A stretch of 64,000 nt of DNA from Caulobacter segnis (GCF_023935105.1 NZ_CP096040.1:930001-994000); one strand, 5' to 3'. Positions 8,524 through 18,124 are shown, numbered from the stretch's first letter. The notes: generated by a model not told the origin, from the letters alone. Made by a program: numbers and translations.

Positions 8524-8937
8524 ATGACCGACGCCGTCTACACCGCCCACGCCCACGCCGTGGGTGGCCGCAATGGAACCGCCAAGGCCGATGACGGCCA
8601 CCTGGACGTCAAGCTGGCGTTCCCCAAGTCGATGGGCGGCAACGGCGATGGCACCAATCCCGAGTCGCTGTTCGCGGCCGGATATTCGGCCTGCTTCCTG
8701 GGCGCGCTGGGCCTGGTGGCCCGCAACCAGGGCGTCAAGCTGGGCGAGCACAGCCTGGACACCGAGGTCGACCTGATCAAGGACGACACCAGTTTCCACA
8801 TCGGCGTCCGCATGAAGTTGAACGCCCCGGAGCTGGACCGCGAGACCGCCGAAAAACTGCTGCACGCCGCCCATGAGGTCTGCCCCTATTCGAAGGCGAC
8901 CCGGGGGAATGTCGACGTCCAGTTCTCGGTCGCCTAG
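8524..8937 (+). CDS. ohr: Organic hydroperoxide resistance peroxidase
   Basis: A 137-residue OsmC/Ohr-family thiol peroxidase that reduces organic and fatty-acid hydroperoxides. The catalytic cysteines are Cys57 (GYSACF) and Cys120 (HEVCPYSKATRGN), and the supporting Arg16 and Glu47 (NPESLF) are present, which favours Ohr over OsmC. ATG 8524 follows GGAGCT; an in-frame start at 8467 would add 19 residues without family similarity. No OhrR repressor gene is adjacent. The gene ends in a shared CTAG with the convergent glutathione transferase gene. Confidence 0.88.
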   Translation: MTDAVYTAHAHAVGGRNGTAKADDGHLDVKLAFPKSMGGNGDGTNPESLFAAGYSACFLGALGLVARNQGVKLGEHSLDTEVDLIKDDTSFHIGVRMKLNAPELDRETAEKLLHAAHEVCPYSKATRGNVDVQFSVA

Positions 8938-9599
8938 GCCTCCGGGAAATATTGGAAGAACGGTTCGGCCTCGGTCAGCACGCGCTGGACCGAAGGCCGG
9001 GCCTTCAGCCGTTCCAGATAGGCCAGGCTCAGCGGCCAGCGCTCGGCCAGGGGCTGGACCTTGTTCGCGTAGAACAGCGCCGGCATGGCCGCGCAGTCGG
9101 CCAGGCCGAAGTCGCCGCACATCCAGGCCCGGTCGTCGGCCAGCACGCTTTCCAGGTGATCGCAGGCCTTGGCCAGTTGGGCGTAGGCCTCGTCGACTCC
9201 AAAGCCGTCCTTGGACTCCTTGGGCCGCAGGCGGTCGGCTACGATCCGCTGCATCGGGTGATGAATGTAGTGGTCGAAGAACCGGTCCCAGAACCGCACG
9301 CGCCAGGCGGCGTCCGCGTCGGCCGGCGTGAACCGCACGGGGCCCGGATAGTGAAGGTCCAGATAGTCGAGGATGACGCTGGTCTCGTTGACCGTCTCGT
9401 CGCGAGCCCCCTCTGGATGTCCGGTGTCACGCAAGGCCGGCATCTTGCCCATCGGCGACAGCTTCCGGAACGCCTCCCGAACCTCCGGATCGCCCAGGTT
9501 GACCGTCACGTTCTCGAAGGCGACGTCGTTCTCATAAAGGCCGATCAGCACCTTCCAGCAGAAGGACGACAGCGGGTGGGCGTGCAGCGTCAGGCTCAT
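8934..9599 (-). CDS. Glutathione S-transferase family protein
   Basis: A 221-residue cytosolic GST-fold protein. The thioredoxin-like N-terminus (LTLHAHPLSSFCWKVLIGLYE, with Ser or Cys near residues 11-14 as the likely glutathione-contacting residue) runs to about residue 85 and includes the cis-Pro segment GKMPALRD and NETSVILDYLD. The helical C-terminal domain follows from about residue 100. Start ATG 9599 has AAGG 8 bases upstream; ATG 9614 is an alternative. The substrate is unknown. It overlaps ohr by 4 bases at their 3' ends. Confidence 0.85.
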   Translation of the reverse strand: MSLTLHAHPLSSFCWKVLIGLYENDVAFENVTVNLGDPEVREAFRKLSPMGKMPALRDTGHPEGARDETVNETSVILDYLDLHYPGPVRFTPADADAAWRVRFWDRFFDHYIHHPMQRIVADRLRPKESKDGFGVDEAYAQLAKACDHLESVLADDRAWMCGDFGLADCAAMPALFYANKVQPLAERWPLSLAYLERLKARPSVQRVLTEAEPFFQYFPEA

Positions 9600-9753
9600 C
9601 GGGTCGACCTTCAAACACTTAAGTCATTACCTAACTATATCGCCTAAAGTCGTGATGCAAGCCCCGCTGGCCGGCCCTTGGGGGTGACAATACCCGCCCC
9701 CGGACGCTAGAAGCGCCCACACTTCATTTTCAGACCAGAGACAGAGCCTCCGA

Positions 9754-10509
9754 ATGGCCGGCCACTCGAAATTCAAGAACATCATGCACCGCAAGGGCCG
9801 CGCCGACGCCGCGCGCTCCAAGCTGTTCTCCAAGCTGTCGCGGGAAATCACCGTCGCCGCCAAGGCGGGCCTGCCCGACCCGGCCATGAACCCGCGCCTG
9901 CGTCTGGCCGTGAACAACGCCAAGGCCGAAAGCCTGCCCAAGGACGTCATCGACCGCGCGATCAAGAAGTCGCAGATGGGCGACGCGGCCGACTATTCGG
10001 AAATCCGCTACGAAGGCGTCGCCGCCGGCGGCGTCGGCATCGTCGTCGAGGTTCTGACCGACAACAAGAACCGCGCCGCCGCCAACGTCCGCTCGTACTT
10101 CACCAAGATGGGCGGCAACATGGGCGCCACCGGCTCGGTGACGTTCAACTTCGATCGCGTCGGCCAGATCACCTATCCGGCCAAGGTCGCGTCGGAAGAC
10201 GACATGATGGAGGCCGCCATCGAGGCCGGCGCCGACGACGTCACCTCGGACATGGACGAGGAAGGCGAAGGCCACACCGTCTACACCGCCTTCGAGGGCT
10301 TGAACGAGGTCGCCGCCGCCCTGGAAGCCAAGTTCGGCCCGGCGACCAACACCAAGATCGCCTGGCGGCCCAAGATGCAGGTGCCGGTCACCGGCGACAG
10401 CGTCGCCACCCTGATGAAGCTGCTCGACATGCTGGACGAGGACGACGACGTCCAGGCCGTCTACTCGAACGAGGACATCAGCGACGAAGACCTGGCCAAG
10501 CTGGGCTGA
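9754..10509 (+). CDS. yebC: YebC/PmpR-family regulator
   Basis: A 251-residue member of the TACO1/YebC family, with the hallmark N-terminus [20 protein letters not shown]. The family was annotated as DNA-binding regulators; recent work on some members links them to translation through polyproline stretches. A long acidic C-terminal part ([14 protein letters not shown]) is typical. It stands alone: a divergent GST gene lies upstream and a strong terminator downstream. Confidence 0.92.
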   Translation: MAGHSKFKNIMHRKGRADAARSKLFSKLSREITVAAKAGLPDPAMNPRLRLAVNNAKAESLPKDVIDRAIKKSQMGDAADYSEIRYEGVAAGGVGIVVEVLTDNKNRAAANVRSYFTKMGGNMGATGSVTFNFDRVGQITYPAKVASEDDMMEAAIEAGADDVTSDMDEEGEGHTVYTAFEGLNEVAAALEAKFGPATNTKIAWRPKMQVPVTGDSVATLMKLLDMLDEDDDVQAVYSNEDISDEDLAKLG

Positions 10510-10516
10510 GTTTCTT

Positions 10517-10552
10517 GGGGGGAGGTCCGACAGGCCTCCCCCTTCGTGTTTT
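10517..10552 (+). terminator. Rho-independent terminator after yebC
   Basis: GGGGGAGG pairs across 9 bases with CCTCCCCC at 10535-10542, followed by the T-rich TTCGTGTTTTG. It abuts the purC start region, which argues against a GTG at 10553 being the purC start. Confidence 0.85.
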
Positions 10553-10576
10553 GTGTTTCAAGAGACCGAGGCCCTG

Positions 10577-11539
10577 GTGACCTTTTCCGCTCCGAACGCC
10601 CTGGCTGTCGTCGACCTGCCGAACCTGCCCAACCACTATCGCGGCAAGGTGCGGGACAATTACGACCTGCCGGACGGTCGCCGGGTGATCGTCGCCTCGG
10701 ACCGGCTCAGCGCCTTCGACCGGATCTTGTGCGCCGTGCCATGCAAGGGCCAGGTGCTGACCCAGACGGCGCGGTACTGGTTCGACGCCACCGCCGACAT
10801 CTGCCCCAACCACGTCGTGGCCTATCCGGACCCGAACGTGCTGATCGGCCAGCGGCTGGAAATGCTACCGGTCGAGCTGGTGGTGCGCGGCTACCTGGCC
10901 GGGACAACCTCGACCTCGATCCTGACCCTGTACAACAAGGGCGAGCGCCAGATGTACGGCGTTACCCTGCCTGACGGCCTGCGCGCCAACCAGCGCCTGC
11001 CGCAGCCGATCCTGACCCCGACCAGCAAGGCCGCCGACGGCGACCACGACGCGCCGCTGTCGCCCGCCCAGATCCTGGAGCAAGGCCTGCTGACCGCCGC
11101 CCAGTGGGAGCAGCTCAGCGCCTACGCCCTGGCCCTGTTCGCGCGCGGTCAGGCCCTGGCCGCCGAGCGCGGGCTGATCCTGGCCGACACCAAGTACGAG
11201 TTCGGCCTCGACGCCGACGGCGCCATCATCCTGGCCGACGAGATCCACACGCCCGACAGCAGCCGCTTCTGGAAGGCCGCGACCTACGACGCCCGGTTCG
11301 AGGCCGGCGAGCGTCCCGACAGCTTCGACAAGGATTTCGTCCGCGCCTGGGTCGCCCAGCGCTGCGATCCCTACAAGGACGAGATCCCGGAAATCCCCGA
11401 GGACCTGATCCGCCAGACCTCCGACGTCTATATCGAGGCGTTCGAGACGATCACCGGCCAGACGTTCCAGCGTCCGGCCGCCGACGAGCCCGTACTGGAC
11501 CGCGTGCGGCATAACCTGGACGCCTACCTGGCCGGCTAG
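10577..11539 (+). CDS. purC: SAICAR synthase (phosphoribosylaminoimidazolesuccinocarboxamide synthase)
   Basis: A 320-residue purine-pathway enzyme that joins aspartate to CAIR using [31 protein letters not shown] (about residues 21-48), [19 protein letters not shown] and [12 protein letters not shown] are the nucleotide- and substrate-binding segments. It is the longer PurC form of about 300 residues or more. GTG 10577 is chosen because GAGG stands 5-6 bases upstream; GTG 10553 is in frame but emerges straight from the terminator. Confidence 0.9.
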   Translation: MTFSAPNALAVVDLPNLPNHYRGKVRDNYDLPDGRRVIVASDRLSAFDRILCAVPCKGQVLTQTARYWFDATADICPNHVVAYPDPNVLIGQRLEMLPVELVVRGYLAGTTSTSILTLYNKGERQMYGVTLPDGLRANQRLPQPILTPTSKAADGDHDAPLSPAQILEQGLLTAAQWEQLSAYALALFARGQALAAERGLILADTKYEFGLDADGAIILADEIHTPDSSRFWKAATYDARFEAGERPDSFDKDFVRAWVAQRCDPYKDEIPEIPEDLIRQTSDVYIEAFETITGQTFQRPAADEPVLDRVRHNLDAYLAG

Positions 11540-11573
11540 GGAGCCCAGGCGCTTCCCGCTCGTTACAGCCGGC

Positions 11574-12266
11574 ATGGACTGGCTGTCTCCAAAGGACCTC
11601 CTCCCCATCCTCGGGGCGGTGATCGCCGGCGGCGTGATCGGCTTCGAGCGCGAGTACCGCAGCCGGCCCGCCGGCCTGCGCACCCACGTCCTGGTCAGCC
11701 TAGCCTCGGCTCTGCTGATGCTAGCCGCCGTGCACCAGGTGCGCTGGATGCCGGAAGCCGCCAGCGAGGCCCTGCGCATCGACCCGGTGCGCATGGCGCA
11801 CGGCGTACTGACCGGCGTCGGCTTCCTGTGCGGCGGGGTGATCTTCCAGCAGGGGGTGTCGGTGCACGGCCTGACGACTGCCGCTTCCCTGTGGATAACT
11901 TCGGCGCTCGGCACCCTGTTCGGCGTCGGCCTCTACGACCTGGCGATCCTGGGCACGGTGCTGGCGGTGGCCACGCTCAGCGCTGCCCGCTGGCTGGACC
12001 GCACCGTGCCGCAGAAGAACTTCACCGAGATCAGCGTCCGCTCCCGTCGCGAGACGCCGCTGGACGAGCCGGAGTTGCGCGCCCTGTTGGCCGAGTACGA
12101 CCTGAAGGGGACTAGGCTGAACCACTGTCTGCGCGATGGCGGGACGGTGTTCGAGCTGGCTGGCCCATTCTCGGGCAAGGGCGCGCTGCGCCTGCGCGAG
12201 GTGGCGCACCGGCTGCGAGACGACCCGCGTGTCGTCGAGTTCGACATCCTTCCGAGGAAGGACTGA
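11574..12266 (+). CDS. MgtC/SapB-family membrane protein
   Basis: A 230-residue protein with about five N-terminal hydrophobic helices and the MgtC signature GGVIGFEREYRSRPAGLRTHVLV near residues 19-41. The C-terminal domain from about 145 is soluble and ACT-like, as in long MgtC proteins. Family members affect magnesium limitation, ATP-synthase activity or membrane potential; the specific role here is unknown. It starts 34 bases after purC. Confidence 0.85.
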   Translation: MDWLSPKDLLPILGAVIAGGVIGFEREYRSRPAGLRTHVLVSLASALLMLAAVHQVRWMPEAASEALRIDPVRMAHGVLTGVGFLCGGVIFQQGVSVHGLTTAASLWITSALGTLFGVGLYDLAILGTVLAVATLSAARWLDRTVPQKNFTEISVRSRRETPLDEPELRALLAEYDLKGTRLNHCLRDGGTVFELAGPFSGKGALRLREVAHRLRDDPRVVEFDILPRKD

Positions 12267-12303
12267 GCTTCTCGCCGTCACACCGCCCGGCTAGACTGGA
12301 CGC

Positions 12304-13236
12304 ATGGTTCTGCGGGTTCACATCGACACCGATTGCGGCGTGGACGACGCCCTGGCTCTGGCCTTGCTGGCCCGCTCGCGGCAGGCCGTCGACGTGGTTT
12401 CGGTCTCGGCCGTGTTCGGCAACACCTACGTGGATCAGGCGGCGGCAAACGCGCGGGGCGTGCTGCGCCTCGCCGGCTGCGGAGCCGAGGTCTATATCGG
12501 CGCCGGCGCGGGCCTGGCCAAGCGCCGGGTCGAGCGCATGCGGCCGGCTCACGGCGTCGACGGTCTGAACGGCAGCGGCTTCTCACAGCGTTGGAAGCTG
12601 CCCGAGCTGGAGCGCGGCCATTCCGCCAACTTCCTGGCCTTCGCCGCGCGTCGAAAACTGAGCGGCCTGTTCCTGGGACCGCTGACCAACCTGGCTAAGG
12701 CCTCGCTGGAGGATCCCGCCGCCTTCCGCGACTGGCGCCCCACGATCATGGCCGGCGCCTTCGCGGTCGAGGGCAAGGCCGCCGGCGGGGCGGATTTCAA
12801 CACCTGGAGCGATCCGGAAGCCCTGCAGCGCACGCTGGAAGCCCGCGCCACGCCGCGTCTGATGCCGCTGGACGTCACCTCTCGCGTGACGATCACCGCC
12901 GACGACTTGGCCAAGGGCGCGGTCTGCTGCGGCTCGCCGCTGTCGGCGCGCCTGACCAAGGCGGCGGGACCCTATATCGCCTTCCACCAGCAGGTCTGGG
13001 GCGGCGAGGGCTGTCGGCCGCACGACGCCGTGGCCGCCGCCAGCCTGGTCGCGCCGGAGCTCTTCACGTTCGAGCCGGCCCGGCTGCGGGTGATCGTCGA
13101 CGGCGAGCGCCTGGGCCGCGTCGAACGCGTCGACGGTGTCCCCAACGCCGAGGTCTGCACGGGATTGGATGCGGACGCGGTCAAACGCCTGATCCTGGGC
13201 GGCCTGTTCGGCTGGAGCGCCGTCGCGGCGGCCTGA
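12304..13236 (+). CDS. Nucleoside hydrolase (inosine/uridine-preferring family)
   Basis: A 310-residue protein with the calcium-binding signature DTDCGVDDA at residues 8-16, in which the Asp cluster activates water for N-glycosidic cleavage of ribonucleosides. FLGPLTNLAKA (about 119-129) and MAGAF are further family segments. The product would feed purine or pyrimidine salvage. The gene lies 37 bases after the MgtC-like gene. Base preference cannot be deduced from the sequence. Confidence 0.88.
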   Translation: MVLRVHIDTDCGVDDALALALLARSRQAVDVVSVSAVFGNTYVDQAAANARGVLRLAGCGAEVYIGAGAGLAKRRVERMRPAHGVDGLNGSGFSQRWKLPELERGHSANFLAFAARRKLSGLFLGPLTNLAKASLEDPAAFRDWRPTIMAGAFAVEGKAAGGADFNTWSDPEALQRTLEARATPRLMPLDVTSRVTITADDLAKGAVCCGSPLSARLTKAAGPYIAFHQQVWGGEGCRPHDAVAAASLVAPELFTFEPARLRVIVDGERLGRVERVDGVPNAEVCTGLDADAVKRLILGGLFGWSAVAAA

Positions 13237-13309
13237 CCTGCCCTTTTTGCAACCGGGGCGTATCGGGTGTGTTCAAACTTCGGCCCGAGCGGCGACCGAG
13301 GTCGAGAGA

Positions 13310-13960
13310 GTGCGTATGCTCACCCCAACGACACCGCGAACGCGCCTATGGGGCTTGGCCCTGAGCCTGGTGGTCCTGGCCGGCTGCTCTCCAGATCCTG
13401 ACAAGGAAGCCCAACGCCAGATCGCCGACGGTCGCGCGTTGACGGCGCTGAGGCAGCACTTCGAGGCGCGCCGGCAATGCGCGCCCGTCCTGACCTCGAT
13501 GCTGCCGGTCGAAATGTCGGCCGACACCGTTGAGCGTCCCAGCGTCAGGGCGCTGATCGACAACGGCCTGTTGGCCGGGACCCCGCTGGACGATGGCGCG
13601 GTCCGCCTGACGCCGACCCCGCAGGCGGCGCGATGGTTTCAGGAGCGGCGCTCCGGAGACGGCCGGCCCGTGGCGCTGGAACTGTGTTACGCCCGTCGCC
13701 AGGTCACCCGGGTGTGGAGCGCGGTCGATGGCGCGGGACAGCCGGCCGCCCGGCTGCACTACGCCTTTCGGCTGGTCGATGTCCCGGCCTGGGCGCGTGA
13801 CGCGCGGATGAGCGCTGCCTTCCCCTTCCTGACGCGCGCCCTGTCGGAGGAGATCACCGCCGATGAGACCGTGCCCTACCGCGACGGCCATTGGGACCTG
13901 ACCCTGTGGGAGCCGACAATCCGGCTCGAGGGCGACGTCATTGATGGCTTTTTCCCCTGA
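13310..13960 (+). CDS. Unknown lipoprotein
   Basis: A 216-residue protein whose lipoprotein signal ends in the lipobox LAGC with Cys26 as the acylated residue. The mature part is soluble, with a conserved-looking Cys near residue 64 and a Trp-rich end (YRDGHWDLTLWEPTIRL). I recognise no family. Start GTG 13310 or ATG 13316 both follow a GAGAG ribosome site. It stands alone between a nucleoside hydrolase gene and a convergent small gene. Confidence 0.7.
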   Translation: MRMLTPTTPRTRLWGLALSLVVLAGCSPDPDKEAQRQIADGRALTALRQHFEARRQCAPVLTSMLPVEMSADTVERPSVRALIDNGLLAGTPLDDGAVRLTPTPQAARWFQERRSGDGRPVALELCYARRQVTRVWSAVDGAGQPAARLHYAFRLVDVPAWARDARMSAAFPFLTRALSEEITADETVPYRDGHWDLTLWEPTIRLEGDVIDGFFP

Positions 13961-14026
13961 GCGTGTAGGGGAGGCGCTCCGCGCCCAGGCCGATTTCACG
14001 CGGGCGTTCGCCTCTATCGACCAGGG

Positions 14027-14308
14027 TTAGTGCGGCTGGCCCCACTGCGCCGCGCGCTCGCGGACCAGGTCGCGCATGAACTGGTCGAGATCGGCCAGGC
14101 GGCGGTCCATCTCGGCCACCGGCACGCCGTTCCAGACCGCATGGTCATAGGCCGAGCGCGCCTCGCGCAGGCTTTCGCCCGCCTGGTAGCGCTCGGTTAT
14201 GTAGAGGGTCTCCAGGAGCTTGGTCGGGCGGTCGATCTTCTCGTGCTTCATCGACCAGTAGCTGACCATGTACTCGGTCAGGATCCCATCGTCCGAGGTA
14301 CTTACCAT
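14027..14308 (-). CDS. Small conserved-looking hypothetical protein
   Basis: A 93-residue soluble, charged protein, probably all helical, with a central KIDRPTKLLETLYITERYQAG and a C-terminal DRRLADLDQFMRDLVRERA helix. It has a good GGGAG ribosome site before ATG 14308, and codon use matches neighbouring genes, so I take it as real. No function is recognised. Confidence 0.65.
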   Translation of the reverse strand: MVSTSDDGILTEYMVSYWSMKHEKIDRPTKLLETLYITERYQAGESLREARSAYDHAVWNGVPVAEMDRRLADLDQFMRDLVRERAAQWGQPH

Positions 14309-14375
14309 CGTCCGTCTCCCTTTACGCTGGAGCGGAAATAGGAAGACCGGACGATGGTTCCAGAGGCGCGTCCGT

Positions 14376-15797
14376 CTATTTCCCGCCCGCGTAGTCCTTG
14401 ATCAGGGCGTAGAGGAAATCGCGGCCGTCATAGAGTGACTTGACCCGCATGCGTTCGTTCAGGCCGTGGATGCCGTCGCCGTCCGAGCTGCTGAAAAGGC
14501 CCGAGACGCCATAGGTCGGGATGCCGCCGGCATTGGTGTGGACACCGTCGGTGGCGCCGGTCAGCAGGATCGGCACGACCGGCACGCCGGGCCACAGCTT
14601 CGCGGCTTGCTTCTCGATCGGGCCCATGATCGCCGGGGTCAGGGGCGGGGGCGGCGATACGGGGTTTGGCTCGTGCGCCAGGGTCACGGTGACCGGCGCG
14701 CCGGCCAGTTCCGCCAGTTTTGCTTTGACCTCTTCTACCGGCGTGCCTGGCAGGATGCGGCAGTTGACGTTGGCGGTGGCGCGCTGGGGCAGGGCGTTGG
14801 GCGCGTGGCCGGCGCTGACCATGGTGGCCACGCAGGTAGTGCGCAGCATCGAGTTCCACATCGGGTCGGCCGTGACCGTCTTGAGCGCCGCCGGGTCATT
14901 GATATCGGCCACCAGGGCTTTCATCGCCGTCGCCTGCTCGGGCGAGACGCGCGCCTGCATCTTGGTGAAATAGCCGCGCGTGGCGTCGTTGAAGCGCGGC
15001 GGGAAGCCATAGGCGCCGATCCGGTCCAGCGCCGCCGACAACTGATAGATGGCGTTGGCCGGCACGGGGCGGCTGGAGTGGCCGCCGGGATTGGTCACGG
15101 TCAGGGTGAAGTCCTGATAGACCTTCTCGCCGCCCTGCACCTCCAGCACGACTGGCTTGTCGTGCTCGTCCAGCAGCCCGTCGGCGCCCTCGTTCAGGGC
15201 GAACTCGGCGTCGACCAGCGGACGGTGGTTCTTCACCAGGTCCTCGATGCCGTTATAGGCCTCGCTCTCCTCGCCGCAGGTCAGGGCCATCTTGATGTCG
15301 CGCTTGGGCTTGAAGCCCGCCTGCTTCAGGCGGACCAGGCTGTCGACCCAGATGGCCGCCTGGGCCTTGTCGTCCGACGTGCCGCGTCCGAAGAAGTAGC
15401 CGTTCTCCTCGACCAGCTTGAACGGGTCGCGCGTCCAGTCGGCGCGGTTGGCCTCGACCACGTCGATGTGGGCCAGAAGCAGCATCGGCCTGGATTTCGG
15501 ATCGGTCCCGTGGAGGATCGCGACGAGAGAGCCCTCCTTGGGGTGGCCGTCGGCGACCACCACCTTGACGTCGGGCTCGGGAAAGCCCGCCGCCTTCAGC
15601 CGCGCGCCCATGGCCTCGGCGGCGGCGGTGCAGCTGCCGACCGACAGGGTGGTGTTGATCTCGACCAGCTCCTTGTAGAGGTCGCGGAAGGCCAGTTGGT
15701 CCGGGCGGACGGTCTTGGGGGGCTCGGCCGTCTGCGCCGCCGCGCCGGTCGCGAGGGCCATCAAGGCGCCAGCCGTCATCCACACCGCCCGTTTCAT
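14376..15797 (-). CDS. Secreted M20-family metallopeptidase
   Basis: A 473-residue zinc peptidase of the M20/M28/M40 group. A signal peptide (MKRAVWMTAGALMALATGAAAQ) directs it to the periplasm. Zinc-site motifs are LLAHIDVVEA (His, Asp), GRGTSDDKA (Asp bridge) and TCGEESEAYNG (catalytic and ligand Glu), and a dimerisation domain sits in the middle. It probably trims short peptides. ATG 15797 follows GGGGAGAG; the upstream ATG 15812 lacks this spacing. Confidence 0.88.
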   Translation of the reverse strand: MKRAVWMTAGALMALATGAAAQTAEPPKTVRPDQLAFRDLYKELVEINTTLSVGSCTAAAEAMGARLKAAGFPEPDVKVVVADGHPKEGSLVAILHGTDPKSRPMLLLAHIDVVEANRADWTRDPFKLVEENGYFFGRGTSDDKAQAAIWVDSLVRLKQAGFKPKRDIKMALTCGEESEAYNGIEDLVKNHRPLVDAEFALNEGADGLLDEHDKPVVLEVQGGEKVYQDFTLTVTNPGGHSSRPVPANAIYQLSAALDRIGAYGFPPRFNDATRGYFTKMQARVSPEQATAMKALVADINDPAALKTVTADPMWNSMLRTTCVATMVSAGHAPNALPQRATANVNCRILPGTPVEEVKAKLAELAGAPVTVTLAHEPNPVSPPPPLTPAIMGPIEKQAAKLWPGVPVVPILLTGATDGVHTNAGGIPTYGVSGLFSSSDGDGIHGLNERMRVKSLYDGRDFLYALIKDYAGGK

Positions 15798-15925
15798 CCG
15801 TACTCTCCCCAATGAAGCTTGGGCGCGAGGAGAGCTTGCCGATGTCGGTCGCGCAAGGGGCGTCGTTTACCGCTCATTAGCAATACAGGGGCTTTTCCTC
15901 GCGGGCGGATCAGACGATGTTGCGA

Positions 15926-15940
15926 GAACACATGATGAAC
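15926..15940 (+). promoter_or_regulatory. LexA operator at ruvC
   Basis: GAAC at 15926-15929 and at 15937-15940 are spaced by exactly 7 bases. This is the complement of the alphaproteobacterial SOS box GTTC-N7-GTTC. It overlaps the ATG codons at the start of ruvC, so bound LexA would block transcription or early elongation. Confidence 0.8.
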
Positions 15941-16426
15941 GCCATTCGTATTCTCGGACTTGATCCAGGCCTCCGCCGCACCGGCTGGGGCGTCGTCAGC
16001 GTGCTCGGCTCGCGGGTGACGCACGTGGCCCACGGCGTCATCGCGCCCGACGAGAAGGCCGCCTTTTCCGATCGCCTGCTCTGCCTGTTCGACGGGATTT
16101 GCGCGGTGATCGAGCAGTACGCGCCCGACGAGGCGGCGGTCGAGGAGACCTTCGTCAACACCAACGCCCAGTCGACGCTGAAGCTGGGCCACGCTCGCGC
16201 CGCCGCCATGATCGCCCCGGCTCGCGCCGGCCTGCTGGTGGCGGAATATTCCAACGCCATGGTCAAGAAGGCGGTGGTCGGGACCGGCGGCGCCGACAAG
16301 GCCCAGATCGCCTTCATGATCGCCCGCCTGCTGCCGACCGCCGGCTCGCCGACGGCCGACGCCGCCGACGCCCTGGCGGTCGCCATCGCCCACGCCCACG
16401 CCCGCACCGCCCGGAGGGTGGCATGA
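15932..16426 (+). CDS. ruvC: Holliday junction endonuclease RuvC
   Basis: A 164-residue resolvase that cuts Holliday junctions symmetrically. Catalytic acids lie in [12 protein letters not shown] (N-terminal Asp), [20 protein letters not shown] (Glu) and the C-terminal [14 protein letters not shown] (Asp pair). The start is uncertain between ATG 15917, 15932 and 15935; the family N-terminus begins a few residues before RILGLDPG, so 15932 or 15935 fits best. It heads ruvC-ruvA-ruvB and carries its own LexA operator. Confidence 0.92.
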   Translation: MMNAIRILGLDPGLRRTGWGVVSVLGSRVTHVAHGVIAPDEKAAFSDRLLCLFDGICAVIEQYAPDEAAVEETFVNTNAQSTLKLGHARAAAMIAPARAGLLVAEYSNAMVKKAVVGTGGADKAQIAFMIARLLPTAGSPTADAADALAVAIAHAHARTARRVA

Positions 16427-16439
16427 TCGCCAGAACGCT

Positions 16440-17060
16440 ATGATTGGAAGACTGCGCGGCGCCGTCGCCGAGGTCGGCGAGGAAGAGGCCCTGATCGACG
16501 TCATGGGCGTCGGCTATGTCGTCCGCTGCGGCCACCGCACGCTGCAGCGCCTGCCAGCGCTGGGCGACGAGACGCTGCTGCACATCGAGAGCCAGTGGAG
16601 CGAGAGCGCGGGTCTGCGACTCTACGGTTTCGCCACGCGCGAGGACCGCAAGGCCTTCGTGCTGCTGCAGGCGATCCAGGGCGTGGGTCCCAAGGCCGCC
16701 ATGGCCGTGCTGGACGTGCTGTCGCCGGCCGAGCTGGCCTCGGCGGTTGCGCGCGAGGACAAGGCCGCCGTCGGCCGCGCCAATGGCGTGGGCCCTAAAC
16801 TGGCCTTGCGCATCGTCACCGAACTGAAGGACAAGCCGATCACCGACGGGCCCGTGCTGATGGCCGCGCCGAGCTCGGCCGCGTCGCCGTCCGCTCCCGC
16901 CAAGCCGGCGCCCACGGGCGACGCGGTCGCCGCCCTGATGGGGCTGGGCGTGGCCGAGGTGAACGCCCGCCGCGTGGTGGAGGCCGCCGCTGACCGCCTC
17001 GGCGAGGAGGCCACGGTCCAGGCGCTGATCAAGGCCGGCCTGCAGGAGCTCGGGCGATGA
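16440..17060 (+). CDS. ruvA: Holliday junction helicase subunit RuvA
   Basis: A 206-residue junction-binding protein that loads RuvB. It has an N-terminal OB fold ([27 protein letters not shown]), two helix-hairpin-helix motifs ([11 protein letters not shown] and [12 protein letters not shown], about residues 80-125), a Pro/Ala-rich linker around 145-160 and a C-terminal domain III that binds RuvB. It lies 13 bases after ruvC and overlaps ruvB by 4 bases. Confidence 0.93.
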   Translation: MIGRLRGAVAEVGEEEALIDVMGVGYVVRCGHRTLQRLPALGDETLLHIESQWSESAGLRLYGFATREDRKAFVLLQAIQGVGPKAAMAVLDVLSPAELASAVAREDKAAVGRANGVGPKLALRIVTELKDKPITDGPVLMAAPSSAASPSAPAKPAPTGDAVAALMGLGVAEVNARRVVEAAADRLGEEATVQALIKAGLQELGR

Positions 17061-18093
17061 CTCGCGTCATCTCCGGCGAGCCCCAGCACGGCGACCTGGC
17101 GCCCGCCGATCGCGCCCTGCGGCCCCAGACCCTTGCCGAGTTCGTCGGCCAGGAGCAGGCCAAGGGCAATCTGCGCATCTTCATCGAGGCGGCCAAGGGG
17201 CGGGGCGAGTCTCTGGATCACGTGCTGCTGTTCGGTCCGCCGGGGCTGGGCAAGACCACCCTGGCTCAGATCGTCGCCCGCGAGCTGGGCGTGAACTTCC
17301 GCGCCACCTCCGGCCCGGTGCTGAACAAGCCCGGCGACCTGGCGGCGATCCTGACCAATCTCGAGCCCAACGACGTCCTGTTCATCGACGAGATCCATCG
17401 CCTGTCCTCGAACGTCGAGGAAATCCTCTATCCGGCCATGGAGGACCACGTGCTGGACCTGGTGATCGGCGAGGGGCCCTCGGCGCGCTCGATCCGCATC
17501 GACCTGGCGCCGTTCACCCTGGTGGCCGCCACCACGCGGGCCGGCATGCTGGCCACGCCGTTGCGCGACCGGTTCGGCATCCCGATCCGGCTGGAGTTCT
17601 ACACCCCGGCCGAACTGCGCCACGTGCTGCTGCACGCCGCCCGCAAGATGGGCGCGCCGCTGTCCGACGACGGGGCCGACGAGATCGCCAAGCGCGCCCG
17701 CGGCACCCGCGCGTCGCTGGCCGCCTGCTGCGTCGGGTGCGGGACTTCGCCACCGCCGACGGCGCGACCGTCATCGACCGCAAGGCCGCCGGCCTGGCCT
17801 TGGCGCGTCTGGAAGTGGACGAGGTCGGTCTCGACAGCCTGGACCGCCGCTACCTGCGGGCCATGATCGAGCACTATGGCGGCGGCCCGGTGGGCGTGGA
17901 GACCATCGCCTACGCCATCGCCGAGGCCCGCGACGCCGTCGAGGACGTCATCGAGCCCTATCTGATGCAGCAGGGTTTCATCCAGCGCACCCCGCGCGGC
18001 CGCATGGCGTGCGGCAAGGCCTATCTGCATCTGGGCCTGACCCCGCCCGCCGCCCCGCCAGGAACGGCGCAGGGAGGGTTGTTCGACGAGTAG
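17057..18093 (+). pseudogene. ruvB: Holliday junction branch-migration ATPase RuvB, frameshifted
   Basis: Two adjoining frames together make RuvB. The first (17057 to about 17707) encodes the ATPase: Walker [11 protein letters not shown], Walker [10 protein letters not shown], sensor AATTRAG and arginine finger PLRDRFGI. It loses similarity after residue 217 and would end at 17866. The rest, from the [13 protein letters not shown] region to LGLTPP, is in the frame one base back and ends at 18093. Where family members read GTPR, here CCC at 17706-17708 appears to be one C short. Restoring it gives 345 residues, normal for RuvB. As given, sensor 2 and the winged-helix domain are lost. Sequencing error and real mutation cannot be told apart here. 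Confidence 0.9.
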
Positions 18094-18108
18094 GCACACA
18101 CACTTGCA

Positions 18109-18124
18109 ATATCGCCAGCGATAT
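18109..18124 (+). promoter_or_regulatory. Dyad upstream of the toxin/antitoxin pair
   Basis: ATATCGC-CA-GCGATAT is a perfect 7-bp inverted repeat with a 2-base centre, 15 bases before the toxin ATG and in an AT-rich patch between ruvB and the toxin gene. It is the size and position expected of an operator for the ribbon-helix-helix antitoxin. Binding is inferred, not shown. Confidence 0.55.

Noticed and set aside
17700..17870. Programmed ribosomal frameshifting in ruvB
   Set aside because: No slippery heptamer with a following structure is seen, and RuvB is a single-frame gene in other bacteria. A missing C explains it more simply.
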